From: Nageia nagi
Lineage: Eukaryota > Pinophyta
DNA: 64,000 bases
NCBI GenBank assembly: GCA_050084985.1
Contig: JBITNC010000001.1
Location: 170,562,001 to 170,626,000, forward strand
Reading direction: 5' to 3'
Below are positions 11,100 through 23,259 of this stretch, piece by piece (position 1 is the first letter of the stretch; each line of letters starts with the position of its first letter). Both the position numbers and the translations under genes were made by a program. Under the pieces are notes generated by a model that was not told the DNA's origin, made no database searches, and saw only the letters and a list, made by a program, of their open reading frames with translations.

Positions 11100-12345
11100 A
11101 TTTTTAGTAGGTGTTATGAAATCACCCTATTACTTGGTAATATTTTAAATAAATCCCATTTACTAGGATAGATAGTTCCTGGAATTTGGTGATATCTTAC
11201 AATTTGAACATGTTCTTTTGTATGGCTTGAGTGATGATCTAGGGCCCACTCCATTAAGAGTCAAATTTATGATGTCTTCCAGGCTTTGTTCTTTCCTAAT
11301 CTTATTTGAAGATAATGTCTCCTACTTCAAACTTTACCTAGTAAGACTTCTTCTTGTCAAACCATTTCTTGACTATATGTTGGCAGTGCTAGAAGGAATC
11401 ATATGCTTTATTCCAATATTCCTTCAACTTAAGGAGTTGATTAAACCTTGCTTGTAGTGGTTCAAAGTTATAGCCTTCCAGTTCTTGCAAAATTTTTAAT
11501 GCAGGTAACTCAAGATGACTAGGTAATATAGGTTGTTTACCATATACTAATGCATAAGGGGATGTCTTAATAGCTGACTTAATACTAATTTTGTTTTTCT
11601 ATAATGCATAGTCTAATTATGTATGCCACTATCTAGGATTCCCTTTAATTATTCTCTTAATGATCCAGGTTAGGTTTTTATTTGTTGACTTATCTAACTC
11701 ATTCCCCTGTAGGTAGTAATTTGAAGAGAATAACTAGTAGATTCCATACTCAACAACAAAGTCTAACAAATTAGCTTTGATGAATGCAAGACCATTATTT
11801 GATACAATAGTCTATGGGATACCAAAGCAAGTAATTATTCTTTTGATCAACTCTATCATTACCTCTTGATCTGCATTCTTACATGGCATAGTTTCTAACC
11901 ATCTTGTAAAATAATTTGTTGTAGTTAGAATAAACTTATGGTTCACTGAGGAATTAAGATTTATAACACTAATGAAATCTATACCCCATTGTTGGAAGGG
12001 CTCCTCAATGGCCACAAGTTTGAGAGGCATTACTGCTTATATTCTTTTTCCCACACATTTGCCACATTTGTCACACTCCTAAGCTATTTTGAATAAATCC
12101 TAAAATATGGTAGGCCAATAGTACCATGCTTGTAACACTTTTGCTGTAGTAGTTAGATTACTATAATCTTCTCCAAAGAATCCATAATTAAATTCATGTA
12201 ATATTCTCTAGGCTTCATCATGAGTCACACATCTTAATAAGGTTTGATCAAAGTTTTTCCCATAAAGATGGTCATCTATCATCATAAAATTTAAAGCTTG
12301 GAGCTTCAATCTCCTCCTTTGAAACCTATCTAGGAATTCAAGACA
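11100..12345 (-). pseudogene. Tat A integrase, broken
   Basis: Zinc-binding part near 12200-12060 (CDKCGKCVGKR keeps two Cys pairs). Core at 12030-11812 is open: PFQQWGIDFISVINL with the first Asp, YFTRWLETMPCKNADQE, CFGIP. The second catalytic Asp is changed (IVSNNGLAF, where the family has SDNG), and the third acidic residue falls in QGNELDKST, where Glu appears replaced by Lys. C-terminal pieces YALVYGKQPILPSHLELPA and FNQLLKLKE follow at about 11580-11440. Dead by residue loss as well as by stops. Confidence 0.85.
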
Positions 12346-12379
12346 TTTACCAATGTGAAAATAAAAAATAAATTATTTT

Positions 12380-12960
12380 ATCCAATCACTTTCTTGATTA
12401 AGATGCTCTTCATCTTCAATAATAACAATCATGTGTGAGACCTTTGCTATTTTTTCATAGAGAGTCATACCCCTAATAAGCTTGGTGGGTTTAATTTCTA
12501 TATCATATTCTATTATTTTTGTAATCCAACCAACTTTTCTTTCACCTAATTCTCCTTGAATGACATAATTTCTCACATCAAGGTGAATAGTATATACAAA
12601 GATCTTATTATAGGACACATAATGCTTAAATTTCTTAAGTACTTTCATTATAAAAAATACTTGGTTCTTAATAAATAAATACCATTTTTGATGTTGGTGC
12701 AATGTTTGGCTATGAAAGGCAATTAGATGTTCTTCTTTCTGGTCATCCTTCTATGCTAGAATTGTAGCAATACTTTTCTTTGCTCCATATGCATACATAA
12801 TGAAATCTTTTGAAAATATTTTCAATACATAAGCTTCCATTATAGCCTTTTTAATATCTTAAAAAGCTCACTTTTCTTCTTTTGATAAATAAAATACAAC
12901 ATTTTTCTTCAACATTGCAATAATTAGAGATACAATTTTTAAAAAATCATTGATAAATTT
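12380..12960 (-). pseudogene. Tat A RNase H (pol RH), broken
   Basis: Element RNase H after RT. Segment SKDFIMYAYGAKKSIATILA near 12830-12770, then HLIAFHSQTLHQHQKWY, an open piece from 12702, and the ending DVRNYVIQGELGERKVGW ... YDIEIKP. The ending matches the tether between RT-RH and integrase seen in Gypsy pol. The usual acidic Asp at the start of RH is replaced by a YAYG context. Confidence 0.75.
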
Positions 12961-12999
12961 TCTAACAAAATTGATTTGACCAAGGAAAGATTACAAGGC

Positions 13000-13680
13000 C
13001 TTTTTATTGGAGGGAGTTTGAATTTATCTAGATCAATTACCAATCCCTTATTTGAAATAATATGTCCAAGCAATTTCCCTTGATTAGCCATAAAATAGAC
13101 TTTTTGGGATTGATTGAAATTCTAAACTCTATACATTTTTCAAAGACTTGCCTAAGATGTTCCAGGTGATCCTTTCTATTCTTAGAAAATACTGTGATAT
13201 CATCTAGGTAAACTATAATAATTCTATTTATTAGATCACCAAATGCATGGTATATAACCCTTTGAAAAGTAGCTCCTATATTAGAAATACCAAAGGGCAT
13301 CCTTTGAAAATTAAATGTCCCTTATGTAGTTGTGAATGCAATTTTGTATTGATCTTCATCTTTTACCTAAATCTGATTGAATCTCAAGTAGCCATCAATC
13401 ATGGAAAAGAAGAAAGCTTTAGCTATTATATGTAGGATTTATTCCATAGGAAGAAGAGGATAATTATCTTTGAGAGACACCTGGTTCAAATTTTTAAAAT
13501 CTACACATAGCCTGATCTCTCTTCTCTTTTTTCTTACGAGGACAAGATTAGCATCCCAAATGGAATGCTTGATAGGGTAGATAGTTTTAGAATCTAGTAG
13601 TTTAATTAATTCCTAATTCATGGGTTCTTCTATTTTTGGGTTGACCAACCTCTATTTTTTCCTATATGGTATGGCTTTTG
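13000..13680 (-). pseudogene. Tat A reverse transcriptase, broken
   Basis: Readable RT with IRLCVDFKNLNQVSLKDNYP, FFSMIDGYLRFNQI, FQRMPFGISNIGATFQR and the intact catalytic IVYLDDITVFS (about 13225-13190). An open piece spans 13300-13037. Gypsy type, Tat branch. Stops fall at the expected Trp/Gln codons (for example after FNQI and in the TTTxGTF segment). Confidence 0.88.
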
Positions 13681-13984
13681 GTTCAAGTTCAATGGTATGT
13701 TGGATCACATTTTTGACATATGTTTTCAGATCATCATAAGTCCAGGCAATTACTTCTAAAAACTAATGATAGATATAAAAAATGGTCTTCTTTTCTTCTT
13801 CAAAGCATTTTGATTCAATTTTTATATGCTTCTTAAGATCTACTTTTAGCTCAATACTACCCTCCTTTTGATTGGCCAAGGATTTGGCCTTTCGAACATC
13901 CTATAAATAATAAAAGAGAGTAATCCTATTGGTATGACATTGCTCCTAAGTTGAATTATGTCTAACTCTTGAAAATAGTTAGAG

Positions 13985-14540
13985 GGTTATTTAAAACCAA
14001 ATGTATGAGCCACTACTTCATCCAGTAAGAAATTCATAATATGTTCATCAAAATCAAATACCTGGTAGAAGTTTGTTGCATCAGGAACTGATGGTCTATT
14101 TTGGACTTTGACTCCAAAGCTTCTTCTTTTGTAATAAACTAGATTATAACATGCCCCTTTGACAGCAAATGCATCAACAACTTGATTATACCTTTTAGGA
14201 ATAGATATAAAATTGATATTCAAGAATGAATCCAACAAATTCCATACTTTATTCTTATAGGTTTATATATAGTGATATTTTGCACTAATTTGGTTTCTTA
14301 CTTGCTTTATGACTAGTTCAGAATCACCATGCATAATTAAACATTTGATGCCCATATTGATTGCTTTAAATAACCCTAAATAAAGGGTTTCATACTCAAT
14401 AGCATTATTTGTACAAATCCATATGAATCTAAATGAGAATCTTCTGATATGTACCTCTGTGATTTAAAAATAACACCAACTCCACATCATGTTTACACCT
14501 AGCTCCATCAAAGTACATTGTCCATACCTCATGCTTCCTT
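13985..14540 (-). pseudogene. Tat A archaeal-type RNase H (aRH) upstream of RT
   Basis: RNase H of the RVT_3 type: YFDGARCKH (first Asp, about 14515), IEYETLYLGL (Glu, about 14400), MHGDSELVIKQVRNQ (Asp, about 14325) and YNQVVDAFA (last Asp, about 14170). All four metal-binding acidic positions survive, though a frameshift separates the first from the second. It is followed by ACYNLVYYKRRSFGVKV and a linker (open 14238-13987) that runs into RT. In this element the domain sits between protease and RT, not between RH and integrase. Confidence 0.75.
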
Positions 14541-14749
14541 TCAATTATTATTGAAATTAGTTGCACATTTTAATATAAATAATAGTTGCCCGTACCAATG
14601 TATATGATCTAATAATTTAGGTCATTTACTTAAATGATTTTAGTTGTTAGTAGTGTTTCTTTGAGTTTGTCCCTTTCAAACACTTCTACATGTTCATGGA
14701 CATTCATATAGTTATGATCTGTGATCTTCTTAATATGAACACTTTTGGT

Positions 14750-15210
14750 ATCCTCATTCAGAATCTTAACTTATTTATTTTGAAAGAGAAGTAAAAGATG
14801 TGTATAATCTAAAGCTAGGTACCCTCCCAATTTGGCAGTGAACTCTATAGAAAAATAAATTCTAAATAAAGGTGGAAGATCAACAATAATAATATCTTGA
14901 ATGACACAGATATCAGGGAATACATTAAGGGTTATTGAAAATTATTTAACACTACCAACAATGTCTATAGAGGAGGAATCTAATTGTACAATGTCATCAA
15001 TGCATCTAGTGATATACAACTTTATTTCATTTGCAACTACTTTGAGAATTACTGTAATAGCAACTTCGGTATCTATCATGTAGTTATTAACTACCCATGC
15101 TTCGAGTCTAAGAGAAAGATAAAAAGGTGGGGGTCTTTTTATACCTATAGGAGCTAGAGGGACATCTTTAGATATTGCAAAGATAACATTACCTTCATTA
15201 ACCATTTTCT
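14750..15210 (-). pseudogene. Tat A protease region, broken
   Basis: The open piece 15205-14942 reads ...WVVNNYMIDTEVAITVI..., fitting an aspartic protease active-site segment with DTG changed to DTE, followed by LYITRCI and VVQLDSSSIDIVGSVKE. Tat B has the same segment at 63.24 kb with DTK. The assignment rests on this motif and on position between gag and pol. Confidence 0.6.
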
Positions 15211-17090
15211 TACTATTTTTTTAACTTCAAAGCCTATTACAAATGGTCCATTTGATTTGGAATCCTTAATGCATCAAACATGGTCATTTTAGAAGGTATT
15301 TTATTCAATTCTTATATAATGTTATATGGAGCATATGGAACAAACTTACTTATTTCTTTTAGTTGATGAGCTTTGAACTATTGAGTGGCCTTTTTCTTAT
15401 GATGATCAATGATAAATGGATATCTTAATGGATGAAGCCTCTCCTTCTCTATGACTTCTTTTTTGGTCCTAGTGAGATTTACTACTGCAAAGGTAGTATT
15501 ACTTGGGTCTTGAGAAATATGACATGAATATGCAAAAAGTTAATTTTCTTAATTCTATGGTTGGATCACATGAGCCTTAGCTCTTTTTGGTTTAGGTATT
15601 TTGCTGAATGACTTAGGGCTATTTTGAGGCCACTGAAGATGAGGCTTTAGTTTGTACATAATTAGCCTATTCTCCAACATAGCTTGAAAGCCAAAAACTA
15701 ACCATGGTCAGGTTAGTAGTAGGATCTAATGTAGGTTCCACCATTTGGTATGAATTCAATCCCAAGTATTGGTATTGATAGATGACATATGAGTCTAAGA
15801 AATGAGGAGTTGAACATGGAGGGAACCATTATGTAATGCTTGTAGCATCACTCTTTGTATAACTTGCCATAATAGCATTATCAATTGGTTTAATAATAAT
15901 TAACTATTCTAGTTGGTTATTTCTAGGTTGAAATATAAGTTGATACTAATTATCATATCTTCTATAATTGAAACCTTGATTCTGCCTCTCTTGTAGAGTG
16001 AGCTTATTACTAAAGTTTCTAATAGTTACCTCTAATTGCCTTATATTTTTCTCCTCTAATGATTTAGAATCAACATTTATACTTGTAGATGGAAAATTAG
16101 GTAGTGTTGGTACTTGATTATGAAGAATAAGTTTAGGAGGTGATGGTAAGACTAATACTCCAAGATGAGGAATTTGTGGGGCTTATTTAGGAGGTAAATT
16201 AGAAAATAAAGGCATAATACTTCAAAGGTTTTAGAAATTTGGTATACATCCAAAAAAGTATCTCAAGGCATAACAATAAGCATATTAAGATCAGGGAGAA
16301 AGGCTTTCCTGTAATATACCAAAACTTATGTATTTGTTGGTCTAATCTTCATTAGAATAGATTTCCATGTTTTCTCATATCTGATATTAAAATCATTAAT
16401 AAACTCATGAGGATATCTTTTAATACATGCTATAAGGCTCAAAAAGGTACTATCATCACCATCAGTAGCAAATCTTTTGATCAGGGCTTGACATAACTCT
16501 TCCCAGGTATTTATAGATTAAGGGGTGAGAGTTCAAAACCATTCAGCTACTTTGCCTTCAAAGGAATGCAATAATAATATGGTCATCACTATTTCATCAA
16601 TAATATCAAAAATCAAAGCTAAAAGAGAAACATCCTAACAATATTCATATTGTGTCTTACCAAACCCATCATATTTATGTAAAACATTGAAAAAATGCTT
16701 GAGAAATAGCTGGTGAGTTAGCAGTAACTACCAAAGGATGTCTATTATTCCAAGCAGGAAAATCACCAGGTTGAGCCATGCTTGGAGCAATTATGTTAGG
16801 TGAAGTATTGTTCAAGGATGATTTGAATATGGCTAATAATGAAATAACTCTCAAAGGAATTTGAGGGGATAATGTTTAAGAAATATTTTGCCTAGTCCTC
16901 CTATGAGGAATTGAAAGCTCTTAAAATCTAGGCTATCTGAGAGAAATTCTAGCACTACTTCTAGTAAGTATGTGTTTTGGAGGTGCTAAGGTTTGAAATT
17001 TTGATTGGTTGATAGTATAATCACTAATAAGGTAACAAAAAACTTATAATCTTTCAAAGCACTAAGTGATAGCTAATCAAACATAACTAT
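15210..17090 (-). pseudogene. Tat A gag and gag-protease linker, broken
   Basis: Capsid domain at about 16600-16300: HSFEGKVAEWF, INTWEELCQALIKRFATDG, YPHEFINDFNIRYEKTWKS. This is the Tat-style Retrotrans_gag core. Downstream (15.9-15.25 kb) is a low-similarity linker with many stops; no zinc knuckle could be read. The N-terminal end near 17.05 kb is cut or eroded at the junction with Copia A. Confidence 0.75.
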
Positions 17091-17095
17091 TTTAG

Positions 17096-17146
17096 GTATG
17101 GACTATTTTTAAGTATGGACTATTTTTAGGTATGGACTATTTTTAA
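17096..17146. repeat. three 17-bp tandem copies at the Tat A / Copia A junction
   Basis: GTATGGACTATTTTTAA at 17096-17112, 17113-17129 (last bases AG) and 17130-17146. Confidence 0.9.
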
Positions 17147-17374
17147 GTAAATACTTTATTTGCTAATTTTTTAAAGTGCAAGTTATTTTAAGAAACTTAT
17201 TTTAGCATGCCATTAAGATAAAGGTAGATTAATTATGCATAGTTTAGTAATTCTATATATGGATTAATGTTAATTAATTATGCATGAATAGATTAATGCT
17301 ATGTATGCATAGATTAATGACATTTATCTTAATGCATGTTTGATGCACACATGTGATTGGATAAAAATTTTAAA

Positions 17375-17425
17375 TACACACACACACACACACATATATA
17401 TATGTATATGTATGTATGTATATAT
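17375..17425. repeat. (CA)n/(TA)n/(GTAT)n microsatellite
   Basis: A compound simple repeat: about 10 CA units, then TA and GTAT units. It lies in the Copia A leader. Confidence 0.9.
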
Positions 17426-17429
17426 CCTA

Positions 17430-18350
17430 ATGCATATTGTTAAATGGATAAAAATGTTAATGCATGGTTTATTATTTTAATCTTGTACATGTGATTGGAT
17501 ACAAATTCACTTAATACTTACTTATATATACTTTGTTAAATTGTAAATAAGGAGGGGTTGTGACAAAACCCATTGAAATCTTAGATTCATTTGTTGTTAC
17601 TTAAAATTAATGAACTTTTATAAAGAGATCTATTTAGGGTAGTAACAAAACCCATTAGACTCTTTGGTTTATACTTATGGATGATGTGGGATGTAGTTTC
17701 ATTTATTAAAGCATTTAATTTATTTTACACTTTTATTTTATATCCAAAGTATGCAAATATTGAAAATTGCTTCCCTCTAAAATGAACACATCTACATATT
17801 TTTCTCACAACATGACTTATTTGGAGAGCCATAAGATGAGGATAAGGTGGATTGGAGCCTTTTAATCTAACTATCCAAGTGGTGAAAAGTTTGTAATTAT
17901 TAATTACCTCTAATTCCTCTATTGATTTGGACTTAACTCCATATAGGTGGATAGGCATGGATGTAGTGATACCACATGTCCACCCATCCATTCAAGGATT
18001 ATCTTGATAACCTAGGAGAAAAATTAAAAACTTAATCAAGATAATTAATTTGGTCAATTCAACATATATCACAACCTTGAAAAATAGCTTGTACTTCTCC
18101 TTGTGAGAGTATCTTATTACCTAAGGGGAACTGATTAGGGATTGGTAGGACTTGGGCTTCTTGCGGACATCTAGGTGAAATCCTAATTTTTGATAAGAAA
18201 ATAAGCTTCAAATTTTCCCTCTCTTTAGTTATACTTGGTGATAAAGATGTTGGATGCATAATTATTATTCTTGTTAACAATTAAGCATTTGATTTATTAA
18301 ATAATTTTTAAACATGTATTTGTTTTTAAATGCAATATGTATGCTTACTT
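17430..18350 (+). other. Copia A leader remnant
   Basis: Non-coding. Pieces such as the GATTATCTTGATAACCTAGGAG block (about 17998-18018) and CATGTCCACCCATCCATTC match the Copia B leader around 48240-48340 in reverse complement. Confidence 0.6.
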
Positions 18351-19290
18351 TGTTTATATCCATATTATTTTGAAGCAATAGGAGATTCTTTTGCACCCAA
18401 GCATATCTTGGATGGTCCCAACTATGGTATTTGGGAACCAAGGATGAAGATAGAACTTCAAGCATGGGAATTTTGGATGATTATCAATGAAAACCAAGTT
18501 GCTCTATTTGGAGAGAAGGAACTTGAAGCTTATAGTAATAAGAATAATTTAGCAATGTTTATGATATTTTATGTAGTTTCAGATGAGATCCTCCTCATGA
18601 TATATTCTTCAAATACTGCAAAGGAAGTTTGGGATAAACTAAAAAGTATATACCTTGGTACTAAATTTTCTAGGAGGTTCACCATTCTTCAAAAGTTACT
18701 TCAATCATGTCAAGAGGAAAATAAAAGTGTGGCTATATATCTAAATAAGGTTATTGACCTTAGGACCTAGCTTATGAGGTGTGATTACAATTGAATCAAT
18801 GATGAGTTTCTAAATGTCATCATCCTTCAAAGGCTCTCTACTAGGTTTAGTCAGTTTGTGATTATTATTGAAACTAGGTTTGATGATGGAAAAAGTGTTC
18901 TCTTTGTAAAATGTATCAAGTCTTCTCTTGAAGCATGAGGAAACACTTAACAATATAGTGTTGATCACCACTTCTAAGGAGCCATCTATGGAACTTGGTC
19001 TAATGAAGCCTCACTACAAAAAGAAAAATCATAACCAAAAGAAGGGTTCTTATGCTCCTAAGAAGAACTTCAAGAATAGTGGAAATAAGAAGAATTCTGA
19101 TAATGGCAAGTCTAAGAAAATCAAAACCAAATTTGATGAAAGTTGTAATTTTTATAACTGCTATGGTCATAAGGAAGCTGATTGCTTTAAGCAAAAGAAA
19201 GATCAAAATGAAAAAGGATATGAAAAACCAAACAAATCTAATAATAAGAGGAACAAGAATTTTTCTTATGTTGCTCCTTTTTACTTCAAG
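18351..19290 (+). pseudogene. gag: Copia A gag, broken
   Basis: Open to 18770: APKHILDGPNYGIWEPRMK, EVWDKLKSIYLGTKFSRRF and KLLQSCQEENKSVAIYLNK are the Copia gag (UBN2-type) core and match Copia B almost residue by residue. A stop at 18768-18770 and a frame change before 18928 follow. The basic C terminus, open from 18928, holds the zinc knuckle CNFYNCYGHKEADC near 19142-19185. The second Cys is Tyr here, whereas Copia B keeps it. Confidence 0.88.
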
Positions 19291-19665
19291 TCTTGCATTT
19301 TGAAAAATAATTGGATTATTGATTCTAGATGCACTAATCACATGTGCTTTGTAAAGAATAAGTTTGAAAACTTTCATAAGTATAGAAAAGATGCAGTTGT
19401 TATAGGTGATAGTTCAATCCTTGAAGTTCAAGGTATAAGGAGTGTATTTATACAAGAGAAGATTCTTAAAAATGTGCTTTATATGCTTAAGTTCACTATG
19501 AATCTCCTTTTCATAATTCAAGTTGTAGGGAAGGGTTACTCCTTTGAGTTTAACTCACACTCTTGGTGCATGAAAAAGGGTCTTGCCACCTTGGTGAAAG
19601 GTTTAGTGAAAGATGACCTTTATATTATGGATCAATCTTCAACAAATATGTGCTTGTAACTAATG
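19291..19665 (+). pseudogene. Copia A protease, broken
   Basis: WIIDSRCTNHMC at about 19312-19347. Copia B has DSG at this catalytic position; here Gly is Arg, so the protease is inactive. VVIGDSSILEVQG follows and the frame stays open to 19659. Confidence 0.82.
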
Positions 19666-20690
19666 TTTTCTCTAAAGGCAATCTTTGACACCATCGATTA
19701 GGCCACCTAAACCATAAAAACATTCAAGTCATGGAAGGATCATGAACTTATGGAAGGTTTGCCAACAATATCATCTATGATTGGTATTTGTGAGAAGTGC
19801 ATTCTAGGTAAAATGAATTAGCAAAATTTTTTACAAGATAAGGTAACTATAGCAACTCAACCTTTTTAGCTTGTGCATATAGATTTTATGGGTCTATTTC
19901 CAACTAAATCACTTGGGGGAGCATCTTATGTCTTGACTTTTATTGATGACTTTAGTAGGATGACATGTAGTAATCTTATAGAGCACAAGGATCAAACTTT
20001 TGATAGGTTCAAAGATTTCAAAGCCTTGGTAGAAAATTAGTCTAGATTCAAAATCAAGATATTAAGATCTAATAATAGGGGTGAGTATACTAGCAATAAA
20101 TTCAATAATTTTTGTACCAAGTATGGAATCAAGAGGTAGTTTACTATCTCTTACACTCCTCAACAAAATGGTGTTGTCGAAAAAAAGAATACAATCATTC
20201 AAGAAATGATAAGATGTTTGTTAGAAGATCTTCCTAGCTTGTTATAGAGTGAAGCTATAAATACTATAATCTACATCTTGAATAGGTATCCTATGAAAGT
20301 AGTTGAAGGTAAAACTCCATATGAGGCATGGAAAAGAAAGAAACCGAGCATCTCTCACTTTAGGGTATTTGGTTGTGATGCTTATACCTTTGTTGTTTTT
20401 GAGGAAAGGAAAAAGCTTGGTAAGAGATCCAAAAAGTGTATTTTTATGGGATATGAAAATCAATATAGAAGCTACAAGCTATATTAACCTTCTTTCTATG
20501 CAATCTTTATGTCAAGGGATGTAAAGTTCAATAAACTATCTAAAGAGTTTGCATCTTATGAGAACTTTGATGAGGGTGATGATCCTTCTATTTCTCCTAA
20601 CTGGTTGGATGTTAGTGTGGATTTATCATCTAAAGAACTAAACTCTCCAACATAAAGGATAACAAGGAATATAACTATTAATAAATCTTT
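19666..20690 (+). pseudogene. Copia A integrase, broken
   Basis: The zinc-binding part is degraded (19680-19815, ICEKCILGKMN kept). The core has LVHIDFMGLF with the first Asp, LRSNNRGEY where the catalytic Asp of SDNGGEY is Asn, and YTPQQNGVVEKKN with the Glu near 20180. The open piece 20278-20487 covers NRYPMKVVEGKTPYEAW and HFRVFGCDAYTF. TAG stops at 19867-19869 and 20137-20139 occupy the same codons as stops in Copia B. Confidence 0.87.
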
Positions 20691-22254
20691 ATTTACCAAA
20701 ATTGATTATAAAAATGAGTCATCCTACAATTAAGCTTCAAAGCATGAGTGTTGGATGAATCAATGAATGTGGAGTATGAGGCTCTAATAAAGAATCAAAA
20801 TTAGAATTTAGTTCTTTATTCTAATGAACATAATGTGATTGAAAATAAATAGATTTATAATATAAAATATGAATTAGTTGGAGATATTGAGAAATACAAA
20901 GTAAGGTTAGTAGCTAAGGGTTTTGTTCAAAAATATAGAGTTGATTATGAGGAAACCTTTTCTCCAATGGAAAAGATGCCTATTATCAGGGCAATCATTG
21001 CTCTTTCAGTAGCTTAGGGATGGAAAGTATTTCAACTTGATGTTAAGAGTATTTTTCTCAATGGTGAATTAGATGTGAAAATCTACATGAATCAAACAGA
21101 AAGGATTGTTGTTGAAGGCAAAGAATCTTTTATGTGCAAGTTAAAAAAGTCTTTGTATGGACTTAAGCAAGCACCAAGGGTTTGGTACAAAAATATTTCA
21201 AGATACTTTGAGAAAATTGAATTTTCTAAATGCTTCTCTAATTCAGATCTTTATGTGCTCAACCAAGGACAAGACTTGATCTTGATTCTTCTCTATATAG
21301 ATGATTTGTTAATTACAAGAAAAAATATATTTCTCATACAAGATTGCATATCCAAACTTAAGGCAACTTTTGAAATGACTAATCTTATTCTATTGCACTA
21401 CTACCATGGTATGCAAGTGTACTAATACAAGGATTGTGCTTACCTTAGTTAATCTAAGTATATCTCATATATCTTGCAAAAGTTTAGAATGGAAGAGTGC
21501 AAGCATGCTGCAATCCCAATCTCTCTTAGAGTCACTTTGTCTCTTAGTTCCAAATCTCAATTGGTAGATGCTACAACTTATAACCACCTAATTGGTAGTC
21601 TTGTTTATTTGATTATCTTTAGACTAGATATTGATTTTGCTATGAATTTGATGGCTCACTTTATGTTAAATCCATATGTTGAGCACTTCTATGTTGTTAA
21701 GTAAATTTTGAGGTATGTTGCAACCACTAAGGATATTGCTCTCAAGTATGACAAGTTGCCCTCTTTTGATCTCTCAAGATTCTTAAATTATAACTATAGG
21801 GGAGATAGAGATGATAGTAAATCAACCTTTACTTATGTGTTTAGCATTGGTTCAAGTGATATCTCTTGGGTATCCAAGAAGCAACCTACTACTGGTCTCT
21901 CTACCATTGAGGTTGAATATCATGCAATGTTAGTTGCAGCCTAGGAAGTCATTTGGTTGAGGTATATTCTAAAAGAAATAGGGTATAAACAAATTCATCC
22001 ATCACAAATTTTTTTAGATAATCAATCAGCTATTGCTTTAATAAAGAATCATATTTTTCATTAGAGAATAAAGCATGTAGAAATCCAAGTCCACTTCATC
22101 AAAGAGAAGGTTCTAGGTAGTATTATTCACTTGTAGTATTATCCATCAGTCCTAAACTCTATTGATTTATTCACCAAGACCCTTCCTAAATCTCACATAT
22201 ATAAGCTTAGGGAGCCTATTGGGTTGGTGAAGTTTCCCTCAAGAAGGGAGTAAA
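20691..22254 (+). pseudogene. pol: Copia A reverse transcriptase and RNase H, broken
   Basis: Starts after a frame change near 20700-20900. RT signals: VFQLDVKSIFLNGELDVKIYM, CKLKKSLYGLKQAPRVWY and the catalytic LLYIDDLLITR at about 21290-21320. RNase H pieces are at 21474-21704 and 21708-21944 (DYNHLIGSL-like, SWVSKKQPTTGLSTIEVEYHAM). The C terminus near 22000-22250 reads FLDNQSAIAL..., ending KFPSRRE before a stop. Each piece is separated by single stops. Confidence 0.88.
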
Positions 22255-23259
22255 TGTTGAATTCTTATTGAATCCATTATAATTTCTTCCTCCTTAATAA
22301 AGTTTTTAGACTTTTATTTGGTTTGTATACCTTATTTATACATTACTCTATTTGTTAACTATAAGTATGGTCTTGGAATCTTAGTGATGACTTATAGTGT
22401 ACCTCAAATCCAAGCTTATTATATCAAGAAGAAAATTCTTGATACAATAACTATAGCTCTGTTCATCTGACTTTGTCTCTCCTGATTTATTCACTAACCA
22501 CTTTAGAAACTTTGTTGTGCATACTTTGAAAGTTTCTTATGGTGGTGAAGTTATCTTCAAGGGGGAGTGAAGGTTGAATTAATATTTGTGATGACAACTT
22601 CATCCCTAGGAGGCTATTTTTGTTGTATAGTGTTGATTTAAATGTACACCTTCATAGTTAATTTGGCTTATGTGAGGAACTCTTGGTAAATTCTATTTTT
22701 TTATCACTATATGAGGAATTAATATGTATTTGTTAGCACTTTTTGGTTATCCACATGTGAGTATCTTATATATGTGAATATATATTTTTGTTATTTATCA
22801 ACACATGTTTCTATATATAGTAGATAACTATAAGTATTAGCTTGACATCTTTGTGATGAATTATAGTGCATCATTGATCAGTTTATGGATGGCATTACTT
22901 AGTTCATTTATCTTATGATTGATATGAATTTTATATGATGCATATAATTAATCTTGTTTATGAGCTACTTATAGCTTGTAGGTTTCATCTTAAGAGTGCA
23001 GTTACTTCATGTGGGTAGCCTCATAGAGGCTCATATGTCAATTCATTGACTATAATTACAATGAAAACAATTATGATTAATGATTATATTGTAAACCATT
23101 TTGTTAAATGGTAGTGTAATGAGTCTCAAACTAAGATCTTGCTTATTTCTCAATGATATAAAAGTTCTCATCTCTACTTGTATCTCTTTGGAAAAGAACT
23201 CTCTCTTACTCTATATTTCTTCTCTCTACGCTCTATCCCAATATTACATTAAGGGTGAG
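22255..23259 (+). other. Copia A 3' non-coding region and polypurine tract
   Basis: No ORF. Two short segments resemble each other (AAGAAGGGAGTAAATGTTGAATT near 22236 and CAAGGGGGAGTGAAGGTTGAATT near 22560). AAGGGTGAG at 23251-23259 precedes the LTR and is the likely polypurine tract. Most of the stretch matches Copia B 43.1-44.0 kb in reverse complement but lacks its tandem repeats. Confidence 0.65.

Larger units (their letters stand above)
720..17095 (-). mobile_element. Tat A: Ty3/Gypsy Tat-type element (interrupted, 5'-truncated)
   Basis: Decayed LTR retrotransposon read right to left: gag about 16.7-16.1 kb, protease 15.2-14.8 kb, archaeal-type RNase H 14.5-14.0 kb, RT 13.7-13.0 kb, RNase H 12.96-12.4 kb, integrase 12.3-11.1 kb, a long extra ORF 11.0-8.6 kb, then a 3' tail ending TGTTGAT at 720 (plus sense). 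It matches Tat B (53181-64000) along its whole length, except for the chromovirus inserted at 2206-8214 and about 1.7 kb missing near 10990. The 5' LTR is absent: the element stops near 17.09 kb, where Copia A leader-like sequence begins. The integrase style (PFQQWGIDFI, YFTRWLE) is that of the Tat/Athila branch. All frames carry stops. Confidence 0.85.

Noticed and set aside
19000-19377. 125-codon minus-strand frame
   Set aside because: It is antisense to the Lys-rich Copia A gag, which creates artificial Phe/Leu-rich frames.
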